In this document: positions 22,901-33,526 of the stretch, piece by piece
How positions within the stretch are numbered: the first letter of the stretch is position 1
How the letters are laid out: every line of letters starts with the position of its first letter
Source of the DNA: Vigna angularis
Taxonomy: Eukaryota > Streptophyta > Magnoliopsida > Fabales > Fabaceae
Direction of reading: 5' to 3'
NCBI RefSeq assembly: GCF_016808095.1
Contig: NC_068971.1
Coordinates: forward strand, 22,494,501-22,558,500
DNA: 64,000 nucleotides
The notes under the pieces: model-generated
Told to the model about the DNA's origin: nothing
Seen by the model: the letters and a program-made list of their open reading frames with translations, nothing else
Databases searched by the model: none
Translations under genes and position numbers: made by a program

Positions 22901-23315
22901 TACTGTATTTTCGTTTTTACTGTTTTCTAAAATTTTCTGTTTTCACTGTTTTCTGTATTTACTGTTTTCTGTATTTTCTGTTTTTCTGTATTTTCGTTTT
23001 TACTGTTCAGATTTATTTTTGTTGTTTACTGTTGCTGTAAATTCGTTTTTACTGTAGTAATTTCGTTTTTACCGTTTTAATTTTGTTTTACTGTACTGCA
23101 TTTTACTTCATCGTATTTATTTCAACGTTTTTTTTTTCAGTCGCATTTAATTTTCATCCGCAAGCAAAAACAACCATTTCAAACCCCCCCTTCGTGTGTG
23201 ATCTGAGACTGAACCACAATATTGGTCCTTGAGAGACGACCTAGGAGTCACATCCTAGCTATACTGCATTATTTTTTGTTGTATCGAATTTGTACGCGGT
23301 GCGACCCGCGTACCA
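19914..23315 (+). mobile_element. 3.4-kb solo LTR (Tat/Athila-like) inserted in the solo LTR, TSD ATTAC
   Basis: It begins TGATGAATC, ends GCGTACCA, and is flanked by ATTAC at 19909-19913 and 23316-23320. The last 150 bases (GAGAGACGACCTAGGAGTCA then CTATACTGCATT) have the wording found at the 3' end of long LTRs of Tat/Athila elements and resemble the end of the solo LTR at 45590-48054. No internal domain, PBS or second LTR is visible, so a solo LTR is preferred over a LARD. The middle is compositionally odd: 20500-21900 is rich in CCAGCAGC wording and produces many spurious open frames, and 22680-23130 is made of TTTTACTGTTTT variants. Confidence 0.82.
22680..23130 (+). repeat. Degenerate TTTTACTGTTTTCTGTA low-complexity tract
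   Basis: About 450 bases composed largely of variants of TTTTACTG and TTTTCTGTA with no fixed period. It lies within the 3.4-kb solo LTR. The 78-aa frame at 22821-23057 is a consequence of this composition. Confidence 0.85.
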
Positions 23316-24836
23316 ATTACTCAACTAATTAAGACTCTAAGAACAAATTTTAGGGTTTTTGAATGCAAATGCAATAAAATAAACATGAATGCAATTTGAT
23401 CAATTGAGGCTAAACACAAGAATGAATGGATGAAGTTGATGATATTATTGTTCGGTTTAGATTTCACCTAATTTGCTCTCATGCATATATGAATTCATCT
23501 TCTTCATTAATGCTAATGTTACTTTCTAATTTACCTTAAACCCGATGTCTCGGTGAAGAAAGCATACTCCTAATTACTAGTTCACAATGTCTTGTCTCCC
23601 TAGCAATTAATCATGCATTACATTCACACAGAAGCTTAAAGGCAACCGATCCTCCTATTCCTATGTATTGGTAATATTGCTTCCGGGAGAATTTCCCCAG
23701 TTCTAGATTTCCCCGTATGTGTCCATATCGACAAAATCAATGATCATGCAATTGAATGAGTTAAACAAAGCATGCATAGAATGTAGAGGAAAAACCCTAA
23801 CAATTAATGAAGTAAAGCATATATAATCAAGAATCAATTCAATACATGAGAGTTTAAGAGGTTACATCTTTCCTAACAACAAATAAGGTTTAGTTACCCA
23901 TAGACATGGAGAAACTAGATGAACAATGGAATGAAAGAATGAAAGAGATAGAAAAACCCTAGAAAGAGAAGAGGAGACTCCCGCATCCCCAAATCTACCC
24001 CCAAGGGGTGAAAAGTGTGTTTCTATGCTCAAGCCATCAAAAGATACAATCCCTAGAACGTGCAAGTCCTTAAATATAACATAAAAATAACAGAAAACAG
24101 GTCCAAGCCCATAAAAATAACACCGTTCGGTCTGGGTTCTTAGCCATTCGGTTTGGATTCTCCCGCATCCTACCGTTCGGTCTGGTACTGTTTCTGTCTT
24201 TTCTAGGTTCCAACTCCTTGCTACTTCAACTTCTTTCATCCAATTCATCTTAATTCCTGTCAAAACAAGAAAACCAAGCATAAAACCCATCCAACTCTCT
24301 TATTTCCAAAACTTAAACAAAAGCATGATTTCAAGCTAGTTTCTAAGTCATAAATAGTGTTTTTAATATCAAAATTAAGTATAAAAATAACGGTTTTTCA
24401 ACCGTTATCACTATGATAGTTTGTCCACTTGTTGTGGTGAAATAGCTGACCCACCCCAAGATATCACACAAGGTTTGTCCGTTATCACTCGTCGTAGGCT
24501 AAGGTAAAGCCCCAAGACTATGACCTCCTGTTATTCTCACGACATGCCTCACCCTTCTCTACTTGAGAATAGGTGACCATTAGAATGTCAGGATGAACTC
24601 CAAGACTAAGCTTCCCATATTCATACTTACAACACTTGTAACCACCACTGAGAAATTCTCATACATACCATTTTGAAACCATGATTGAAACTGTATACTT
24701 TCCCTTTGGAATTACCATACATAGTATTGGTAATCACGTAATCTCATAAACACTTACACATCATTCACATTGAATCAAAATGTAACTTCAAGCTATAAAG
24801 AAACAAGAATGGAAAGAATAAAACACCTCCTAGACT

Positions 24837-25230
24837 AGTCACTCATTGACCAAGCTCGCTAAGCGACCACAAATCTCCTTTTGCTCAGCGACCTAGTTCG
24901 TTGTGCGAATACATAGATAGTGGAATAAACCCCTTAACCTTTCGCTCAACGATCTAGCTCACTATGCGAATAAACTGACATTAATCCCGGACCCCAACCT
25001 CTCGCTCAGCGACACAACTTATTGTGCGAATAAACAAACAGTGATCCAGATCCTCAACCACTTGCTCAACGACCCAACTCGCTAGGCGAATACAAAGACA
25101 GTGGTCTAGACCCCTCAACCACTCGCTCAACGACCAAATTCGCTAGGCGGATTCAAAGACAGTGGTCTAGACCCTTAGCCTCTTCGCTGAGCGACTATAG
25201 TCGCTTAGTGAGTCTGCATAATTCTGGAGC
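24837..25230. repeat. ~60-bp tandem repeats carrying TCGCTNAGCGA palindromes
   Basis: About six diverged copies of a roughly 60-bp unit. Each copy starts with a (T)CGCTCA(A/G)CGA block, has a second block near CTAGGCGAATA or TGTGCGAATA about 20 bases on, then CAGTGGTCTAGACCC. Perfect or near-perfect palindromes TCGCTNAGCGA occur at the array ends (TCGCTAAGCGA near 24857; TTCGCTGAGCGA near 25183). It sits in the old long LTR. Confidence 0.8.
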
Positions 25231-26516
25231 ACCAAAACTGCAGAATTTACACCCTTAACCACCCTTGACCATTTAGATAAAAAATTTTCCAACTTCTAAC
25301 ACTCCTAGATCGTGTTATACACTCAGTTATACTTAAACAATTGTATATAAACCATCCTAAACTCATTTTAAAGTGATTACTTACAAGATTAAATTCCAAA
25401 ATCTACAAAGCCTCACTCTAGAGGCCCAAATTGAATTCTACCATTTTTGGCATAATTTCAAGCAACTTAGAGACTCTAACAAGTCCCATATGACTTACCA
25501 AGACTCTCCAAACTGACCATTTGAGCACAGAACTCCCAACTCAAGTTTTCACTAGTGCACTTCCTCAAAAAGTATATAAACTAAGTTAAACTATTCCTAC
25601 TCATCACCATACATTCTTATCACAAATTTCTCTCATTCTAGGGACTTGAACAACTCACAAAACACCTCTTAACTGACCACAATTACATCAAACCAGATTT
25701 CTAATCTTTTCTCACATCTACACTACGTATGACTTCATTTCTCCTTCCAAAACACTACTAAGATTTCTAAGTTTTAACATTAATTCAATACACCTCACAA
25801 CACATATTCCAAACAGAATTATAACATAATAACATCCAATTACAGACAATTCATCATTCAATACACTTCATCATATCAGTTCATCTCCATAAATTCAAAA
25901 TATACCCAATTAATCAAGCTACATCTCACCTAAAATAAAACATTTATCCAAACAACTCATTATTCAAAGAATCTTCAAACATGCACAAATAACCATCAAT
26001 TAAAAAAAACTCTAGCTTCCCTTACCTTCAGAAAACTTCTACAACTCTAAAAATCTCCAACAGTTGCTTCCTCTATAAGGAATCTGTAGAAAAACCTACA
26101 CATCACTGATTGGTTATTAGAGACCAACCTTAAATCCTCAATTGAACCAAGAATCAAGGAAGAAAAACTCTCAACACATGCAAAACAAGATTTCTTTTGC
26201 ATGATCAAGAGTCAAGAAAAATACCAAGAAAAGGGTGAAACCTTACTTGCTCTAAACACCAAATTAATCGGATAAAAAGATAGACCTTGACGTCGTGATC
26301 CTGATCGTCAAATAGAGGACTTGAGATCAAGAACTCTTAGAAAGAAACGAGAAAAAACTAAGAGAAAAAATTTTAGAGAGATAAAGTGTTATTAAAGTAA
26401 TGAGACGAGTTTAGAAAATTCTATTTATATTATAAAGTTATTTTATAATAAAATATTCGGTTTCATTATTTTAATACACCTACTAACTCTAATACTCTAT
26501 TTTCTAGGTTTTTACA

Positions 26517-27134
26517 CAAATATAATGTTTCTTCTAGATAATCTTGCAGCGTCTTTTGCATCACACAAGCAAAGTTCCACCATCTTTATTTTTATTTCTC
26601 AATAACTTGACATCACATAAATTCTCCTAACTGAAATAAGTGTTCCATTGGAATGAGATTGCAAATACTAATTGATAATATTAGAACACAAGATTCTATG
26701 AATTAAAGACCTAAAAAACTCTAAAATTGCAAGAAGTTCAATAACGGAAGAAACCTCAAGACTTTGTTAATTTAGAGAAAACACAAAAGAAGGATTAATA
26801 TTATCTATCCGAATTAAGGCTTTTCCTTCATGTCCAAAACTAACTATATTTGTAGTGTAACTTAACTAATATAGGAACTGCTATTAGCTAACTAATTTGG
26901 TAATAACTGCTTAACTAACAGTACGTATATATTAACGCAAAAAAGTTCCCTTTCCAACCATTAAACCATTTATTACAAATTTATATAAAGAAAAATTATA
27001 ATGTAACCCAACATCATACAATCCTTGTTAATCTCTGCATAACATACGTATTGTCTGTCTGTACATATAATGTAGCCACGGTCTTCTCTGCCACCTAATC
27101 AATTTCATTACTCATCTTTCATAGTCTTCTTTTG
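26517..27134. other. 3' flank of S-receptor-like kinase copy 1
   Basis: AT-rich sequence. From about 26860 it is clearly similar to 50000-50297 downstream of copy 2 (shared AAAGTTCCCTTTCCAACCAT), marking the downstream side of the tandem duplication. No other gene is seen. Confidence 0.6.
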
Positions 27135-30100
27135 CTACCTACCATAGACTTCTGTAATACTAATTGTATTCACGGAACAAACTCTTTGACTTTCTTCAGA
27201 CGACTCTGAATTAACCACGTTTTGCACCCGGATGAATGCAGGTTGACTTGGAGGAGGAAGAAAGACAACATCACTATTAAGCATAGAAACTACTGTAGCC
27301 ATTGTGGGTCTGTCTGAAGCAAGTTCTTGTACACATAAAAGTCCTATGTGAATGAGACTTAACATATCTTCATGATCATTAGGATCATATATTTCTGAAT
27401 CTACTAAAGATAATATATTGCCTTCTTTCCACTGTGCCCAGGTCTGAAATGAAAACAAAAACAATTAGCTTTCGGCAAAGATTCCTATAATTGAGTTAGA
27501 AATTGTTGTGACTTACAAATCCTAGAAGGGTAAGAGAATGCTCATCATCATAAAAGCTTGTGTTTCTTCTTCCACTAACAATCTCTAGCAGCAAAACACC
27601 AAAGCTAAAGACATCCGATTTCTCTGAAAACAGTCCTTGAATTGCATATTCAGGGGACATGTAACCGCTGCATTCAAATGTCAACCGTGATTCTCCAATA
27701 ATTTTCTTCAGATAATGGATAAAGAAAATATACTTACTATGTTCCAACAATCCTATTAGTATTAGCATGATCTTCAGTTCTTCCAAAGATTCTAGCCATA
27801 CCAAAGTCTGATATTTTTGGATTCAGTTCGTCATCTAACAAGATATTACTTGCCTTCAAATCTCTGTGTATAATTTTTAGTCTAGAGTCTCTGTGAAGAT
27901 AAAGCAACCCTCGAGCTATTCCTTCTATTATGCAGCAGCGCTTCCCCCAATCTAGGAGTTTATGTTTTGTTGGATCTAAAAAGTAATGGCAGCATTGTAT
28001 TCTTGTGAACATAACATTAAAAGATGAAACAACGAAGCAGGGTCATCTAAACCACTGATTTGCATGCTTTTGAGAAAACTAACTGGTTATGAAATGATTG
28101 TTTAAATCTTGAATATTTGTGTACTAAATAAAGAGAATCATAGAAGTACAGAATTGGATATTGGATATATAGACAAGTACTAGAGAAGGAATCATAGAAC
28201 TAACCAAAAATAAGCACATCTAGACTTTTGTTTGGCATATATTCATATAGTAGCATCTTTTCGTCACCTTCAATACAGCATCCAAGAAGTCTTACAAGAT
28301 TACGGTGCTGAAGCTTGGAAATCACGACTACTTCGTTCATGAATTCTTCTAGACCTTGTCCAGAGGCTCTAGAAAGTCTTTTAACTGCTATTTCTTGTCC
28401 ATCTTGCAGTTTCCCCTGTAAAAAAATATAAAAAAAAATTCTGAGGACAACTATAAACACTTAATATGGATTCAAATATGATAACTTTGTTTCAAGGTAC
28501 CATGTACACAGGACCAAAACCACCCTGGCCAAGTTTGTTGGACTGGTGGAAATTGTCTGTGGCTGTTGCAAGCTTTTCGAAATCAAACAGGAGCAGCTCC
28601 TGTAGTTTAACTCGTGACAGTTCTTCAAAAACTTTGTTGTCTCTTTGTTCTAATGGTTCATCATTCTTGAAATATAAGAAACCTTTCTTGTCCCTTTTCA
28701 TTGCTGATTTGATTTAGTAACATATTTTAGCCACAGTGATAAAGAAAATGTAAGGTCAGCTCCTTTACCAGTAGAAACAAAACTAAATTATAGGCCAAAT
28801 TCTGAAGATGGTGTCTTACCTGGGCGACCGGAAGTCCTCCTCCATATTACACATGCACAAGTGACAATGATCACCATTCCTATTATCACTGTTACTGTAA
28901 TGATAATTGTTGTCTTTTTCCCTTCATATGTTAAGGAAAAATATTAAATCTAAAATATAGGGAATTCCGTACAAAAGAAGCTATGTTTAAAATGCTTGAG
29001 CAGACGTAGCATACCATGTTCAAGTTCAGAAGGATCTACACGAACATACAGATAAAGTCCTCGATTTGAGAGTTGTTGGATGTCTAGTAGATTGTCATTC
29101 CAAAACATACAACCAATCCCATCATCGTGAGAATACGCAACACAAGAGCAATTCTTCAAGCATTGGCTTCGGCATGTCTCTGGCTCAGCACTAGACCATT
29201 CAGAAAAATCTGGAATTTTCACCTTTTGCAGTTCCAAAAATTGATCTTCATTTGTATCTATAGTTGTGTTTTGATCTTTGGCTCTTTCACACTGCAAAGA
29301 TGTGCTCCTAAAACATCCACTAGTCCAGTTTTGTGCATCCCATTCCTCTTTGTTGTTTGGCTCAAACCCTTTCAAACAGCTGCATATTGCTGAGCCATGT
29401 GAATTACAGATTGCGAACGACCCGCATACACCATAAACATCACAATCCGATATTTTATTCGTCCACGAAACTTCTAGTTCTTGCTTCGTATCATCCCAAT
29501 ATTTTTGTTCAACTCTGCCTTGAGAATTCAGAACGAAGATTCCGAATTCAGATACACTTTCTGGGTTGTAAATGACTTCACCATCTACAACCGTAAAACT
29601 GTTTAGATATGCACTAGCCATCAGGTCTACCCCTGTAAAGATCCCACCACTCCAGGGACCACTGCGCCAGTATGGTCGAGTTTCATTCCAGATAAACACT
29701 TCAATGATTTTTCCGCGTTCAACAGCACCCACAGAGAAGCTCCCAACAGAGGGATCAGAAGGGCTCTTCCATGATGTAAGTCCTACTCCCCTACCTGTTC
29801 TATTGCTTGAAACTTTCATTTGGGGCAGTAATGTATTTGAAGGTTGCTGAAAACTATCCCATAAGCTGTTTCCCGTTGTGGTTTCTGTAAGTTCTAGCTT
29901 CCCCCCGTCTGAAAGCTGGGCACTCGTATTGGTAGATATGTTTGGCACAGATGTTGACCAAATAACATGATTCTGTCCATTCAGCACCACAAGATTGCCA
30001 TCTTCAGAAAAGGTAACAACTCCTGAAGAATCATTCAGTGATTGATTTCTGTTAGCAACCCATACGACTGTGGATTGAGGCTTCCACCAAATTCCAACGT

Positions 30101-30287
30101 ATCGGTCTGAGGAGTTTGGAGGGGTGAAGAACCCGAAAGTGAAGTTACCATCTTTGGAGCTTAGAGTTTCTAAGTCCTTGATGGATTGTGATGAAGTGAT
30201 GCTTTCTGTGGCAATACCAACGTCCAACACATAAGAACACAGCATTAACAAAACAAAGAACAGGTTTGCATGGCTGCTGATACCCAT
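27135..30287 (-). CDS. G-type lectin S-receptor-like Ser/Thr kinase, copy 1
   Basis: Seven exons (minus): 29015-30287, 28820-28921, 28501-28703, 28205-28415, 27738-27975, 27517-27667 and 27135-27443. All have GT/AG borders and join in frame to 828 residues, full length for the family; a Met four codons upstream (30299) is possible. Exon 1 encodes a signal peptide ([15 protein letters not shown]), the B-lectin domain, the S-locus glycoprotein domain ([13 protein letters not shown]), an EGF-like segment ([13 protein letters not shown]) and a PAN/apple domain ([15 protein letters not shown]). Exon 2 is the transmembrane helix. Exons 3-7 form the kinase: [37 protein letters not shown] and SPEYA, then the SRK-type C-terminal tail ([10 protein letters not shown]). 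It is expected to be a plasma-membrane receptor; the ligand is unknown. VYM replaces the usual VYK at an exon junction, which is not the catalytic Lys. All core residues are present. Confidence 0.94.
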
Positions 30288-30322
30288 TTTTCCGATCATA
30301 GAATAAGATCTACTCCTAATAT

Positions 30323-30376
30323 GAAGTCAATGGCTACTCCTCCTTTTTTGAAGTCAATGGCTACTCCTCCTTTTTT
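30323..30376. repeat. 27-bp perfect direct duplication in the copy-1 promoter
   Basis: GAAGTCAATGGCTACTCCTC plus CTTTTTT occurs twice back to back (30323-30349, 30350-30376), 36 bp upstream of the chosen start codon. Copy 2 has only a diverged single version (near 53475-53500). It probably lies in the 5' UTR or core promoter. Confidence 0.9.
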
Positions 30377-31550
30377 GACTCTTCCATCTTAAACTGAACT
30401 GTCTCCACCTCCGGACATGTCAAGGTGGGCCAACGCGATTTATTGGTTGACTTAAAAATTAATTAGTTTAAAGTAAAAAATTTGTAAACGACTTACCAAG
30501 AAGAGTTATTGAGATAAATGTGTTTATTTCATCAAGAAGGTTTTGTTTTCTCAATTTATATTATATATGTATTATAGTACAATAAAAGATATATTTCCAC
30601 TCGACTATTTATTTCATAGTAATATAATAAAAAAGGTTGATCTGTTTCACTAAATATTAATATAAATACAATAGTTAAAATTAAAATGTTAATTTATAAA
30701 CAATAAATAATTATAATAAAAAATTATATCAATAGTGAAAATATAAGAAAAGATTGGTGTCACTTTCAGTTCAATTTGAACTCGTAAAACTGACAAATTA
30801 GGTGAAACAGTTTAATTTAACTCACGTTTAAAAAACTAGATTAAATCTAAATTGGCTCCATTTGTAGTATATACCACAACTTTGAAATCTTAACAATCTC
30901 AAAGCAAATGCGAATTTCTAGCTTATTTCTAGGAAAGTTAATGGAACTAATATCAATCTTTCAATAAACAAATTTTGAACTCAATTAGTGTTTAAAATTA
31001 AAGGTTGCTCACAAATTTCCTCTCAATTATTAATATTTTAAATGGTTGTTGTATGTGAGTAATCTATTTGACCATTGCTATAACTACGAAAATACAGACA
31101 AAAACTTAAGAAAAGAAAGATTACTTAAAAGAAAAATTAAGTTTATAAATATTTGGTAGTGTAGACATTAAGAAAAAATGTTTTGAAAATTATAAAATTT
31201 GACAGAAAGAAATAAAATGATAAATAAAAATAAGTACGAAATACTGGAGGAGATGCTATAATTTCTTCTTCTTATCTCTTTCTTAATCTGAACTTCCAAA
31301 ACTAATTCCCTCCTTTCCCAATACTCTACCAAAGTAGGAGTTAATGGGAGAAAAAGAGAAATATTAATGTAGGATTATATGATATAATAAAAATAGAAGA
31401 TACAAATACAATTACACTAAAAAATTGATTAATTTATAGAAAAATTAAGAAATCAAATTTTAAGATTATTAATTATGATATATTTATATTTGTTTATTTT
31501 ATTGAATATTTTTTTCAATAAGTGGAATCAATTATAACTTGAGAGTCAAA
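30377..31550. other. Upstream region of S-receptor-like kinase copy 1
   Basis: AT-rich. The part at about 30930-31170 is clearly related to 53560-53800 upstream of copy 2 (shared AAATGGTTGTTGTA and AGTAATCTATTTGACC), so the duplicated unit included at least 0.9 kb of promoter. The stretch 30430-30900 has no counterpart there, which suggests an insertion in copy 1 or a deletion in copy 2. Confidence 0.6.
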
Positions 31551-31559
31551 TATATTATA

Positions 31560-31712
31560 GGTTTAAACTCTCAGTTAGTCTGAATCTCAAGTGAGTCCTC
31601 GTTTTTTGAACGGTCAAAATTTGGTCCACATACTTGTAAAATTGAGCCAATTTTGCCCTCTTCATTAACTTTTCACTGACGGTGTCTAACTGTGATGACG
31701 TGGTGCACACAT
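31560..31712 (+). repeat. Left terminal inverted repeat of the MuDR-type MULE
   Basis: Matches the reverse complement of 44970-45126 with scattered differences and a small indel near 31580. Shared blocks include CTCAAGTGAGTCC, CAAAATTTGGTCCACATA and TTTTCACTGACGG. Confidence 0.93.
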
Positions 31713-32782
31713 AATATGATCAGTTATAAGTATTAAATGACGTGGATATTTTTATTTAAAAAAAGAGTTTTTGACGTGACAGGGAATTAGGGATTTTTTA
31801 CTGAAACACAATTAGGGATTTGATTTTATTGGGGTTTATTACTGAAATAGAATTAGAGAAAGGGAATTAGGGATTTCATTTGGTGAGTGAGTGTCAGAAG
31901 AGGAATTGCAATAATAGAGAACACGAAGACAATCACGTGGAGGTGGACGAACCGAAGTGAAAGTGGACGCGAGTTAAGGTTAGTTTCCTATCTTGTTGCG
32001 TTTAGGAGGACGTACTACGTTTTATTGTATGATGGGTTTCTGCGTTGTGGTCCCGATTTTGTTGCGTTAAGGTTATAATGGGTTTATTGTATGATGGGTT
32101 TGCTATCTTCTTGCTTTCTTGTTCTGTCAATATTATGCGTTGTGATCCCGATTTTGCATGTTCAAATGTCTACACTGTACACATTGTCACTAGTGGAAAA
32201 AAATGATTCTATGACGACTTATTATAATAGATGAAATCCACCTACCATAATAAGCTGACAGGTGACATTTTTGTAATAAAAGAAAGAATTATTATGATAT
32301 ACTTTGAAAAACCTACCAATAATTATGGTGGCAAAATTGAAATTATATTCAAAACGTTATAATTGTTGATTCATTACCTCTCATAATAAGCCAAAGACGA
32401 TGACATTTTTGTAATAAAATTCAAAATATTATGAAAGGTAGTAAACTACCAATCATGGAACTATAATCCCTAATCCATGATCAATTTCTCTCTTCATTTC
32501 GAGTTGACGTTCGTGCCTCCATTTCTTTCTTTTTTCATCTTCTCTTCATTTTCAACCATCTCTGTCAGAATCATTTTTTTTTCTTCACATCACGTTCTCC
32601 CCTCCGTACCTTCCTCCTCTATGGCCTCCGTGCATAGACGAAGAGTGGGCGAGGGAGAGTGCGATCCTTCAAGAGAGAACTAGGAACCCTAATTCCTTTC
32701 TTCTTCAATTTTTTTTTTGTTTTTCTTGAATTAATCCCTAGAACCGAGAATGAAGGGAGTTGAGAGGCACACCCAAACCTTC

Positions 32783-33110
32783 TTTCGCGAGTGAAAATCA
32801 CCAGCGCCAGTACTCAGATAACTTCCTCGATGGCTCTTCCAATGGCAACAGGTGGCTCCAATCGGCTGGCCTCCAACACCTTCAATCCTCCATCAATCAA
32901 CTTCCTCCGCTTCAGGTGATTTCATTTTCTTTTCTCTCTCTTTCCATTTCGCTACCGATCTTCTGTTCGACCGTTTGGCGTAAGTGTTTTGGTCCGATTT
33001 CATGAGATTTGTTTCGCTTTTGGAATGCGAGCAAGACTATAACTGGAAGAATGTACTGGAACGCGTAGAGGAGCTTTAACGGAGGGACCTGCCCAGGCAA
33101 AGAGGAGTAG
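32783..33110 (+). pseudogene. Captured kinesin-13 N-terminal exons
   Basis: The frame to about 32916 contains HQRQYSDNFLDGSSN and RWLQSAGLQHLQSS followed by NQLPPLQ and a GT donor. The motif RWLQSAGLQHL is characteristic of the N-terminus of plant kinesin-13 (KIN-13), ahead of the motor domain. After an intron-like stretch, 33047-33091 reads RMYWNA, a TAG, then RSFNGG, again matching the region that follows in kinesin-13. The motor domain is absent and a stop is present, so this is a transduplicated fragment inside the CACTA element and not a functional gene. Confidence 0.75.
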
Positions 33111-33147
33111 GAGTATAATTTATACTGCTAACAAGGCGCTGTGTTTC

Positions 33148-33497
33148 TGTTAGGCCCACCATTTCTCCTAACAGGTCCAATATGGTTGAACAGCCAAATC
33201 TAGAGAATATTCAAGAGGAAGCAAAAAATGATGCAAAACCCCAACGAATTCGAAAGAAACCCATTTACCTCAAGGATTATGTAACCAAATGATTACGTGG
33301 CAGTATCTGTGGGAATTGGTTAGGCAGGAGAAAACATGTCTAACAAACTTTATTCTTTTTACATTACATGTTTCTTGTATGGTGCTATAAAGGCACTGTT
33401 TTTGTTTGAGAAAGGGGAATAAAAAATCTGCATAATTCTTCTCTGATATTTTGTTTTTCTCTGATTATTCCAATCTGAATTCTGTTAAAACCTTTCA
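33148..33497 (+). repeat. 5' LTR of the chromovirus
   Basis: 350 bp. It contains the TGGTGCTATAAAGGCACT region as likely core promoter (about 33380-33397) and AATAAA near 33420. Immediately downstream lies TTGGTGCTTTCGTTGAG, the presumed primer-binding region; I could not assign the tRNA. Confidence 0.93.
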
Positions 33498-33526
33498 TTG
33501 GTGCTTTCGTTGAGCCTCTTCCTCCC

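Larger units (their letters stand above)
19766..24410 (-). mobile_element. Solo LTR of the Athila-like family, TSD CTATG, itself interrupted
   Basis: Plus-strand ends are TGATAAACAAATTTTTAATC and AACCGTTATCA, flanked by CTATG at 19761-19765 and 24411-24415. Without the inserted 3.4 kb it is about 1.24 kb. It aligns over most of its length with the LTRs at 2525 and 8469 (shared blocks such as TTCCGGGAGAATTTCCCC and TGTCCATATCGACAAAATC). It has no interior, so it is a recombination product of a full element. The variable palindrome segment here (24121-24186) reads ACCGTTCGGT three times. Confidence 0.92.
19494..26516 (-). mobile_element. Old minus-strand long LTR (Ty3-like), carrying nested insertions
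   Basis: Removing the 19766-24410 insertion leaves about 2.4 kb with LTR-like features on the minus strand: a TATA-type sequence (TATAAATAGAATTTTC, near 26423-26438) followed by CT-rich leader, a tandem palindrome array (24837-25230), and an end rich in GATGATCATCC-like wording near 19550. The minus-strand start is probably TGTAAAAACC or TGTGTAAAAACC at 26516-26518 and the end near TGCA at 19494. No clean target duplication was found, so the boundaries and the solo status are tentative. Confidence 0.45.

Noticed and set aside
22821..23057. Phe/Leu-rich frame that looks like a membrane protein
   Set aside because: Product of the TTTTACTG low-complexity tract.
24837..25230. Possible CRISPR-like array of regularly spaced palindromic repeats
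   Set aside because: The genome is a plant nucleus, the repeats are diverged 60-bp tandem units including the spacers, and they lie within an LTR.
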